Origin: Methanomassiliicoccus sp.
Lineage (GTDB): Archaea > Thermoplasmatota > Thermoplasmata > Methanomassiliicoccales > JACIVX01
DNA length: 5,810 nt
Assembly (NCBI GenBank): GCA_020725985.1
Contig: DYTM01000083.1
Location: 1 to 5,810, forward strand
Reading direction: 5' to 3'
Position 1 is the first letter of the stretch, and each line of letters starts with the position of its first letter. The position numbers and the translations under genes were made by a program. Shown here one piece after another: positions 1 to 4,816 of the stretch. The notes under the pieces are model-generated. The model was given only the letters and a program-made list of their open reading frames with translations, searched no databases and was not told the DNA's origin.

Positions 1-74
1 AGAGCTGAGGGTGCCAGGGGAACGTGAACGGGCCGAGATCAGTTGATTCTTGATCAGATCAACGCGCGGTGCTG
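1..74. other. Intergenic tail downstream of the E1-like gene; possible end of a convergent gene
   Basis: No complete gene lies here. On the plus strand one frame is open from base 2 to a TGA at 44-46 and would read as the last 14 residues of a protein entering from the left edge (…ELRVPGERERAEIS). This is too short to judge. Next to it, bases 50-62 form a palindrome (TTGATC-A-GATCAA), and GTTGAT at 42-47 pairs with ATCAAC at 58-63. If a convergent gene does end at 46, these would lie between two facing stop codons. There is no T-run to mark a terminator. Confidence 0.3.
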
Positions 75-827
75 TCAAAGGTGCTTGCACACCGTGCAAG
101 CGTCCGCCCGGCAGATCTCGATCGCATCCCAATGCTGGTAGAGAAGGTCGCCGATCAGGAGTTTCGACGAGAGCGTCTTCCCGACCCCGGTTATCAGCTT
201 GACCGCCTCCGCCGCCTCCAGGACGCCGAAAACTCCTGCCGTCACCCCAATGATGGGGAACTTCGGCTTCTTCGGCGGGGGCTCGGGGAATAGGCAGCGC
301 AGGCAGGGGGTCTGACCCGGGACAACCGTCATCATCTGACCGTGGAATCCCTCCACCGCGGCATGGACGAACGGTTTCTTCTCCCTCACGCAGAACTCGT
401 TGAGCATGTACCTGGGGGAGAAGTCGTCCAGACAGTCCAGTATGACGTCCGCCTCTCCGAAGACCTCGCCTATGTTTTCCTCGGTCACCTTCACATTTCT
501 CGGGAGAATCTCTATCTCCGAGTTCATCTCCCTCGCCTTCCAGGCGGAGGAGTCGACCTTCGATCTGCCCGATCGGACATCGTTCTCCCAGTGCATGATC
601 TGCCTGTTGAGGTTCGACAGATCCGGGCTCTGGTAGTCGACGAGAATGAGCTTTCCAACGCCGGCGGCGGCAAGGTAGACTGTGGCGGGGGAGCCGAGGC
701 CTCCCTGGCCCATCACTCCCACGGTGGCGGAGGCGAGCTTCCTCTGGCCCTCCTCCCCGATCCCCTCGATCATGATCTGCCTGGAATACCTCTCAAGCTC
801 GCTCGGAGTGAGTTTGTCCCGCGTCAT
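75..827 (-). CDS. E1-like adenylating enzyme, ThiF/MoeB/HesA family
   Basis: This 250-residue protein belongs to the ThiF/MoeB/HesA family, which uses ATP to adenylate the C-terminal glycine of ubiquitin-like sulfur carriers such as MoaD or ThiS. Visible hallmarks are an N-terminal ERYSRQ (12-17), nucleotide loop GQGGLG (40-45), LVD with Asp64, DLSNLNRQ (69-76), Lys90, the acidic stretch DCLDD (131-135), and two zinc-type Cys pairs at 175/178 and 244/247. Length matches stand-alone MoeB-like enzymes, with no rhodanese domain. The segment after the first Cys pair reads PKFPIIGVTAGV (188-199); here MoeB and ThiF carry a conserved Cys before the AGV, which is absent. The ATG at 827 has GGGAGG seven bases upstream. 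As last gene of the AOR cluster, its likely partner is the Gly-Gly MoaD protein at 1585-1863. Family is secure; the choice between MoeB-like and ThiF-like function is inferred from context. Confidence 0.93.
   Translation of the reverse strand: MTRDKLTPSELERYSRQIMIEGIGEEGQRKLASATVGVMGQGGLGSPATVYLAAAGVGKLILVDYQSPDLSNLNRQIMHWENDVRSGRSKVDSSAWKAREMNSEIEILPRNVKVTEENIGEVFGEADVILDCLDDFSPRYMLNEFCVREKKPFVHAAVEGFHGQMMTVVPGQTPCLRCLFPEPPPKKPKFPIIGVTAGVFGVLEAAEAVKLITGVGKTLSSKLLIGDLLYQHWDAIEICRADACTVCKHL
83..101 (-). repeat. Perfect 8-bp inverted repeat inside the 3' end of the E1-like gene
   Basis: GCTTGCAC (83-90) and GTGCAAGC (94-101) are perfect complements separated by three bases. In RNA from the minus strand this would fold into a tight hairpin a few bases before the TGA stop at 75-77. 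It coincides with the codons of the last Cys-x-x-Cys pair, whose repeated TGC codons partly explain it. No U-run follows, so it is not a classical intrinsic terminator. Confidence 0.5.
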
Positions 828-834
828 CAGCCAT

Positions 835-840
835 CCTCCC
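835..840 (-). promoter_or_regulatory. Shine-Dalgarno site of the E1-like gene
   Basis: GGGAGG on the minus strand lies seven bases before the ATG at 827 and fixes that start. Another ATG at 834-832 sits between them but is out of frame and too close to the site. Confidence 0.7.
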
Positions 841-884
841 TACCTCGATTGGTCTCGTTTGCAGAAGGGAATGCGGGAGGCAGG

Positions 885-897
885 AATAAAAGGTTTC
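885..897 (-). promoter_or_regulatory. Possible archaeal BRE/TATA promoter upstream of the E1-like gene
   Basis: On the minus strand the 114-base gap before the E1-like gene contains GAAAC followed by CTTTTATT, resembling a B-recognition element and TATA box. Initiation about 25 bases further on, near 862, would leave a leader of roughly 35 bases holding the GGGAGG site. The match is partial, so this is a suggestion that the gene has its own promoter besides any read-through. Confidence 0.35.
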
Positions 898-941
898 AGT
901 CGCCCGATTCGAATGAATGCCAGCATGGAAGCGGACGAGGA

Positions 942-1220
942 TCACTCCTTCTTGTGGAAGTACCATTTGTACAAGAGAACCATGTTCTTCGGGAAAATCG
1001 CCACCACGTCCCCGTCCTTGACGGACCTCGCAAGGGCGGAGTAGTCGTTGTTCAGGAACAGATGGCTCACATCCTCCTCCTTGAGGCCCAAGACGCCGAC
1101 AATATCGGCGATGGTCCTCACCTTGCCTCCGTCCATCTCCACGATGCCGACCTCTCCGGTCATGTCCGTACCCGTGGCCTTACTCCTCAGATTGCCGTAC
1201 AGCTTGACCTTGACAGCCAT
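942..1220 (-). CDS. MoaD/ThiS-like beta-grasp protein lacking C-terminal Gly-Gly (second paralog)
   Basis: A 92-residue protein with the MoaD pattern: an opening strand MAVKVKLYGNLR, a middle helix region, and the closing KDGDVVAIFP typical of the last strand. MoaD proteins normally end right after this strand in a Gly-Gly tail that is adenylated and thiocarboxylated. Here the strand is followed by Lys-Asn-Met and a basic, aromatic tail (VLLYKWYFHKKE), so it cannot act as a standard sulfur carrier. It closely resembles the preceding gene at 1311-1571: about 38 of 80 aligned positions match by eye, including HLFLN and FPKNM. I chose the ATG at 1220 because GGAG lies eight bases upstream and the protein then starts exactly like its paralog; an in-frame ATG at 1259 would add 13 unmatched residues. 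It may bind the AOR or a pterin enzyme; function is unknown. Confidence 0.85.
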   Translation of the reverse strand: MAVKVKLYGNLRSKATGTDMTGEVGIVEMDGGKVRTIADIVGVLGLKEEDVSHLFLNNDYSALARSVKDGDVVAIFPKNMVLLYKWYFHKKE

Positions 1221-1228
1221 TCCGTCAT

Positions 1229-1232
1229 CTCC
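1229..1232 (-). promoter_or_regulatory. Shine-Dalgarno site deciding the start of the second tail-less MoaD paralog
   Basis: GGAG on the minus strand, eight bases before the ATG at 1220, supports that start over the upstream in-frame ATG at 1259. Confidence 0.5.
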
Positions 1233-1310
1233 GTTGCATTCTGCAGGTGTTGATGACATTTCGGGGAGTCATTCCTTTCGCTCAACGCTCCCGGATGATC
1301 GGGGGACATC

Positions 1311-1571
1311 CTATTGAAGCCACTTGATCTCCATGTTCTTCGGAAAGAGGGAGACGGTATCCCCGTCGGAAAGCCGGGCGTCGGGGGTTGAGTAGCTGAA
1401 ATTGAGGAAAAGATGCCCGATATCCTCCTTCGCGATGCGGAGGAGGCTCATCACCTCCGCCACCTTCTCTGCCCTTCCGCCTTCGATGGTCGCGATCCCG
1501 ACCAAGCCAGTCACGTCCCTTTCCGCCGTTCTGTCCCTCAGGTTCCCGAAGAGCTTGACTTTGACGACCAT
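1311..1571 (-). CDS. MoaD/ThiS-like beta-grasp protein lacking C-terminal Gly-Gly (first paralog)
   Basis: An 86-residue protein of the MoaD/ThiS beta-grasp type. It opens with MVVKVKLFGNLRDR and closes with LSDGDTVSLFP, the expected last strand. It then continues as Lys-Asn-Met-Glu-Ile-Lys-Trp-Leu-Gln instead of the usual Val-Ala-Gly-Gly. The only Gly-Gly is internal, in the EGGRAEK segment around residues 28-29, so no processing would expose a carrier tail. Similarity to the gene at 942-1220 runs over the whole length, indicating tandem duplication followed by divergence. The start is the ATG at 1571, seven bases after GGAGGT; an in-frame GTG at 1580 overlaps the ribosome site and is less likely. 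Only 13 bases separate it from the Gly-Gly MoaD gene upstream, so the two are almost surely co-transcribed. Role unknown; an AOR-associated accessory protein is the contextual guess. Confidence 0.87.
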   Translation of the reverse strand: MVVKVKLFGNLRDRTAERDVTGLVGIATIEGGRAEKVAEVMSLLRIAKEDIGHLFLNFSYSTPDARLSDGDTVSLFPKNMEIKWLQ

Positions 1572-1577
1572 CCATCC

Positions 1578-1584
1578 CACCTCC
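1578..1584 (-). promoter_or_regulatory. Strong Shine-Dalgarno in the 13-base gap between two MoaD-like genes
   Basis: GGAGGTG on the minus strand directly follows the TGA (1585-1587) of the upstream gene and precedes the ATG at 1571. It fits the archaeal and bacterial 16S tail very well and supports co-translation of the two MoaD-like genes. Confidence 0.75.
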
Positions 1585-1863
1585 TCATCCGCCAGCGACG
1601 ACGGGAAAGACCGCCACCCTGTCCCCGTCCTTCAGCTTCGTCCGAATCCCGTCGAGGTAGTCCATATCCGTGCCGTTGACCATGACCTTCACCCTCTGCT
1701 TCAGCTTCCTCTGCTCGAAGTCCTCAAAGATCTCAGGCAGAAGCTTCGCGTGCATCGTCACCAGCTGCTCCAGCGCCTCGACGACCGATTCCGCCTCGAG
1801 CCGGACCTCGCTCGTCCTCGCGATCTCCTGAAGGGTTGCGAACATTTTCACTCGAACGGGCAT
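1585..1863 (-). CDS. MoaD-like sulfur carrier / molybdopterin synthase small subunit, with C-terminal Gly-Gly
   Basis: A 92-residue ubiquitin-like protein of the MoaD family. The opening strand MPVRVKMFATLQEIA, the helix with ALEQLV, the strand VKVMVNGTDM and the closing KLKDGDRVAVFPVVAGG are all as expected. The terminal Gly-Gly is intact, so it can be adenylated by an E1-like enzyme and converted to the thiocarboxylate that supplies sulfur for the pyranopterin dithiolene. The E1-like enzyme at 75-827 is the natural partner. It follows the AOR gene after 60 bases that include a long pyrimidine tract. The ATG at 1863 has no clear Shine-Dalgarno, unlike its neighbours, hinting at a leaderless message or translation linked to the AOR. 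It could instead be a SAMP-like protein modifier; both roles share this fold in archaea. No moaE large subunit lies in the window. Confidence 0.9.
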   Translation of the reverse strand: MPVRVKMFATLQEIARTSEVRLEAESVVEALEQLVTMHAKLLPEIFEDFEQRKLKQRVKVMVNGTDMDYLDGIRTKLKDGDRVAVFPVVAGG

Positions 1864-1871
1864 CTCAATTC

Positions 1872-1904
1872 AAAAGGAAGGAAGAGAAATAGAAAGGAAA
1901 AGGG
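1872..1904 (-). other. 33-base homopyrimidine tract between AOR and the Gly-Gly MoaD gene
   Basis: On the minus (transcribed-sense) strand this is an almost unbroken C/T run, interrupted only at 1890. The plus-strand purines include a mirror pair, AAAAGGAA (1872-1879) and AAGGAAAA (1894-1901). T-rich stretches such as this can cause transcription termination in archaea, so it may reduce read-through from the AOR. Its centre also lies about 26 bases before the ATG at 1863, where a TATA box for a leaderless message would sit, although the match there (TTTCTATTTC) is poor. Confidence 0.4.
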
Positions 1905-1923
1905 TTTCGGAAGCACCCTCCGT

Positions 1924-3630
1924 TCAGTCGGGATAGACCTTGTCGAGCTCCGCGTCCGGGACATCGTAGACGACGTTCTTCGGCGGAAGAGGCTCGTGCT
2001 TGAAGAACTCCGCCAGGCGATCGTGGGCCTTGGTGAATCCCGCGGCCTTGTTGAACTTCCTCTCGGTCGCCAGGACCTTCGCACCGAGGTTCACGGCGTC
2101 CTGCACGCTCCAGTTCGTTCCGAGAACGCCGTTGCACGACTCCACCATTCCCTCCATGCCCGACGGGATGTCCATGATCGCGAAGGCCGTGAACAGGCAG
2201 TAGCCGCTCGTGTCAATGAACGCAGTCGCCTGCTGCAGCCCGCGGGACAGGTCCGCCTTCTTCGTGTCGAGCGGGTCGGCCTTGCCTCCCACTCCCAGGA
2301 TCTCCGGAGCGATCGCGTATCCCGCGGTGTGGTCCGCGCCCATCGGCGTGGTCGCGTAGGTGACCCCAATGCCTTTGATCGGCCTCGGGTCGTACGCGGG
2401 CAATCCTTGCCCCTTCACCGTTGGAACCCTCGTCACTCCGAACGCCTTCCCGGTGAACTCCGTCCCGTTCGCCAGGATCCTTCCCAGCGGGGTCTTCCTC
2501 CGGATCTCGTCCATCAGCTCAATCGCCCTCTTGCCGTCCCCGAACTTCGCCACTCCGCCCTCCATCGCGACCGCGATGGTGTCCCCCATCTCGATCGTGT
2601 CGACTCCGAGGTCGTTGCAGGCGCGGTTCAGCTCCCCGACGTCGTCCAGGTTGTAGATGCCGCAGTTCGGGCCGAGCGCCCAGACCGACTCATACTCCAG
2701 CACCCCCACCGGGTCCTTTCCTCCTTCCTTTACCCAGACCTCTGAGCACTGGATGATGCAGCCGGGGCTGCAGACGTGGGGTCTTTCCCCTCCTCTCTTC
2801 TTGATCGTCTCAGCCTTCTTCTCTCCGGACACAAGCGGCGCAAGCTCGTCGTAGCCTGAGGAGAAGTTCCTGTGGGGCAGCGCGCCCGCCTCGTTGATCA
2901 CGTTGATCAACGCGTCGGTGCCATAGCTGCTCAGCGTTCCTCCGGGCTTTGTGATTGCGTGCTCGTGGAGCGCGGCGACGAGCTTCTTTGTCCCCGCCTT
3001 GAATATCTCCTTGTCCGCAATCTCCACTCCCGGGCCGCCCTCATCGTCCACGACGATGAACTTCAGCCCCCTCGTCGCCATCACAGCCCCGAGCCCTCCC
3101 CTGCCGGCGTATCGGCTCGGCATGCCCTCGATGTCGTTGAAGGCAACCCCCGCCGCCGCCCCTGAAATCTCGCCGGCGATGCCGGTGGAGCATATAGCAG
3201 CGTCCTTGCCGAACTTCTCCATCAACTGGGCGTAGGCCTCGTACAAGCCTCTTCCCATCCAGGGAGAGGCATCGAGGAACTCCCTCTTGCCCTTCGCGAT
3301 GTTCAACAGATAGCACTTGTCCTTCGCTTGTCCCTGTACGATGATCGCCTTGATGCCGAGTTTCGCAAGCTTCTGGGCGAAGCTCGATCCGGCGTTGGCC
3401 TCCTTGATTCCTCCTGTGAGAGGGGACTTCCCTCCGACCGATATCCGGCCTGACGACGGGGCGCTCGTTCCTGTCACTATGCCTGGAGCGAACACTAGCT
3501 TGTTGTTCGGGCCCAGCGGGTGGCAATCCGCCGGAACCTCCTCGGCCACGATCGATGAGGTGAGTGCCCTTCCTCCCAGATTCTTCCACTTATCAGGCAC
3601 GTCCTCGCAGGTGGCCTTGAGCTTGTTCAT
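1924..3630 (-). CDS. aor: Aldehyde:ferredoxin oxidoreductase family tungstoenzyme (AOR)
   Basis: AOR-family enzymes are cytoplasmic and oxidise aldehydes to acids, passing electrons to ferredoxin through a tungsten bis-pyranopterin and one [4Fe-4S] cluster. Counting from the ATG at 3630 (568 residues), clear family segments are LGGRALTS (18-25), TGTSAPSSGRISVGGKSPLTGG (53-74), GRGGLGAVMATRGLK (176-190), YESVWALGPNCGI (313-325), DLGVDTIEMGD (340-350), PAYDPRPIKGIGVTYAT (411-427) and DTSGYC (473-478). Cluster ligands should be Cys287, Cys291, Cys295 and Cys478. The first three are spaced C-x3-C-x3-C, whereas P. furiosus AOR has C-x2-C-x3-C. The family's first strand (AKILRVD) lies just upstream of this ATG, in frame, preceded by ACG at 3652-3654 and a GGGGGTGA site. 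The true start is therefore probably 3654 (576 residues). Substrate cannot be predicted. It heads the minus-strand cluster whose small genes probably serve its cofactor. Confidence 0.95.
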   Translation of the reverse strand: MNKLKATCEDVPDKWKNLGGRALTSSIVAEEVPADCHPLGPNNKLVFAPGIVTGTSAPSSGRISVGGKSPLTGGIKEANAGSSFAQKLAKLGIKAIIVQGQAKDKCYLLNIAKGKREFLDASPWMGRGLYEAYAQLMEKFGKDAAICSTGIAGEISGAAAGVAFNDIEGMPSRYAGRGGLGAVMATRGLKFIVVDDEGGPGVEIADKEIFKAGTKKLVAALHEHAITKPGGTLSSYGTDALINVINEAGALPHRNFSSGYDELAPLVSGEKKAETIKKRGGERPHVCSPGCIIQCSEVWVKEGGKDPVGVLEYESVWALGPNCGIYNLDDVGELNRACNDLGVDTIEMGDTIAVAMEGGVAKFGDGKRAIELMDEIRRKTPLGRILANGTEFTGKAFGVTRVPTVKGQGLPAYDPRPIKGIGVTYATTPMGADHTAGYAIAPEILGVGGKADPLDTKKADLSRGLQQATAFIDTSGYCLFTAFAIMDIPSGMEGMVESCNGVLGTNWSVQDAVNLGAKVLATERKFNKAAGFTKAHDRLAEFFKHEPLPPKNVVYDVPDAELDKVYPD

Positions 3631-3658
3631 GTCTACTCTTAGAATTTTGGCCGTACTT

Positions 3659-3666
3659 TCACCCCC
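3659..3666 (-). promoter_or_regulatory. Shine-Dalgarno of AOR, pointing to an ACG start at 3654
   Basis: GGGGGTGA on the minus strand is the same octamer used ahead of the permease gene at 4790-4797. It is too far (28 bases) from the ATG at 3630 but only four bases, or seven from its G-run, from the in-frame ACG at 3652-3654. No in-frame ATG, GTG or TTG lies nearby. Confidence 0.55.
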
Positions 3667-3690
3667 TGTGTAAGAATAGAACCTCTTCTT

Positions 3691-3700
3691 CCTAAAAAGG
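3691..3700 (-). promoter_or_regulatory. Possible TATA box for the AOR cluster
   Basis: CCTTTTTAGG on the minus strand is the most A/T-rich hexamer region ahead of AOR. Initiation about 25 bases on would fall near 3669, just before the GGGGGTGA site, giving a short leader that suits a start at 3654. The match to the archaeal consensus is moderate. Confidence 0.4.
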
Positions 3701-3817
3701 TTGCCGGAAACGCAGGGAGAAATCCCCGGAAAAACAGGAGACTGGATATGCTCAGGAAAGCACTTCGACTCCGCTCTATTCCCGAAATCCCTCGAATTCC
3801 TCAACCTGGTTCCGCCG

Positions 3818-3832
3818 AGGAAAGTTAATATA
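3818..3832 (+). promoter_or_regulatory. Archaeal BRE/TATA promoter of the ABC-2 transporter operon
   Basis: AGGAAAG followed by TTAATATA (3825-3832) closely fits the archaeal B-recognition element and TATA box. Transcription would start near 3855, giving a leader of about 26 bases before the ATG at 3881. The setting is GC-rich, which makes the A/T octamer stand out. This is the best single piece of evidence that the host is archaeal. Confidence 0.7.
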
Positions 3833-3880
3833 CTCCCTTTCGTTGGTAGTCCTCAAACCCGATCTCAAGGACGTGGAGAG

Positions 3881-4816
3881 ATGTCTGAAGCGGTGATAGA
3901 GGTCCGCAATCTCGTCAAGGAGTACGGCGAGCTCAAAGCCGTGGACGGGATCAGCTTCGAGGTCATGAAGGGCGAGGTGTTCTCGCTCCTCGGCCCGAAC
4001 GGAGCTGGCAAGACCACGACGGTGGAGATAATCGAGTGCCTGAGGACGATGACCTCGGGGCACGTCAAGGTCCTCGGTCTCGATCTGTCCTCGAAGGTGC
4101 GGGAGATCAAGAGCAGGATCGGGGTCCTTCCCCAGGACTTCAACGCATTCGACCTCCTCACTGTCAAGGAGAACATCGAGTTCTTCGGAGGGATGTACAA
4201 CCGGAGCCTCGACGCGATGGATCTAATAAAGGCGGTCGATCTGGAGGAGAAGACGGACGAGTACTTCAAGAACCTCTCGGGGGGTCTGAAGCAGAGGGTT
4301 GGCGTTGCCATCGCGATGGTCAACGATCCGGAGATAGTCTTCCTCGACGAGCCGACGACCGGCCTCGACCCCAAGGCCCGGAGAGAGGTCTGGGGAGTGG
4401 TTCAGGGGCTCAAGGAGCAGGGGAAGACTGTCATACTGACGACTCACTACATGGAGGAGGCCGAGGTTCTCTCGGATAGGGTGGCGATCATCGACCACGG
4501 GCAGTTCATCGCTTTCGGGTCCCCAAAGGAGATCGTGGACAGGCATGGGACAGGGAGCCTGTGCATCATCGCCGGCGCCGATGTCACCTGCATGAAGATC
4601 CTCAGAGAGCAGTGGCCCGGAATGGAGACGAAGAACGGAAACTGCATCATCAAGCTCGAGAGCAAGAACAGCCTTCCTGAGGTCATCTACGCCCTCGACC
4701 GGAGCGGCGGCAACTACGAGCAGATACAGGTAACGAGGCCGACGCTCGAGGACGTCTTCCTCAAGCTGACAGGGAAGAAGCTCACCGAAGGGGGTGACCT
4801 TGCCAATGGCAAATAG
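3881..4816 (+). CDS. ABC-2 type transporter ATP-binding protein, DrrA-like
   Basis: A 311-residue cytoplasmic ATPase that would power a membrane exporter. It carries Walker A GPNGAGKTT (38-46), Q-loop Gln85 in VLPQD, signature LSGGLKQR (132-139, with Leu replacing the usual Gln), Walker B IVFLDEP (152-158) with catalytic Glu157, D-loop GLDP and switch His189. After the nucleotide domain comes a C-terminal extension ending in RPTLEDVFLKLTGK, typical of the DrrA/antibiotic-exporter subfamily. The ATG at 3881 is chosen because the protein then begins SEAVIEVRNLVKEYG, as family members do; the open frame upstream to 3701 carries the promoter and no homology. Possible ribosome sites are AAGGA (3867-3871) and GGAG (3875-3878). 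It overlaps the permease gene by 11 bases. The exported substrate (drug, lipid or other) cannot be told. Confidence 0.96.
   Translation: MSEAVIEVRNLVKEYGELKAVDGISFEVMKGEVFSLLGPNGAGKTTTVEIIECLRTMTSGHVKVLGLDLSSKVREIKSRIGVLPQDFNAFDLLTVKENIEFFGGMYNRSLDAMDLIKAVDLEEKTDEYFKNLSGGLKQRVGVAIAMVNDPEIVFLDEPTTGLDPKARREVWGVVQGLKEQGKTVILTTHYMEEAEVLSDRVAIIDHGQFIAFGSPKEIVDRHGTGSLCIIAGADVTCMKILREQWPGMETKNGNCIIKLESKNSLPEVIYALDRSGGNYEQIQVTRPTLEDVFLKLTGKKLTEGGDLANGK
4790..4797 (+). promoter_or_regulatory. Shine-Dalgarno of the permease inside the ATPase gene
   Basis: GGGGGTGA lies eight bases before the permease ATG at 4806 and within the last codons of the ATPase. It supports this start and translational coupling of the two subunits. 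Confidence 0.75.

Noticed and set aside
342..1253. Plus-strand open frame of 303 codons
   Set aside because: It is antisense to the E1-like gene and a MoaD paralog and spans their intergenic gap; the residues look like an antisense translation.
1221..1259. Thirteen-codon extension of the second tail-less MoaD paralog
   Set aside because: It has no match in the sister paralog, and a GGAG site supports the later ATG at 1220.
1274..1303. Short inverted repeat CCCG/CGGG between the two tail-less MoaD genes
   Set aside because: The stem is only four pairs in GC-rich DNA and no T-run follows; it cannot be told from chance.
1402..2745. Long plus-strand open frame of 447 codons
   Set aside because: It lies antisense to the AOR and MoaD-like genes, has no family features, and is rich in Arg, Leu, Val and His as expected for the reverse of GC-rich coding DNA.
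3631..3804. Upstream extension of AOR to a TTG at 3804
   Set aside because: The extra residues before AKILRVD do not resemble AOR and would place the start beyond the likely promoter.
3701..3880. Upstream extension of the ABC ATPase to base 3701
   Set aside because: It would translate through the BRE/TATA promoter, and the added 60 residues have no ABC similarity.
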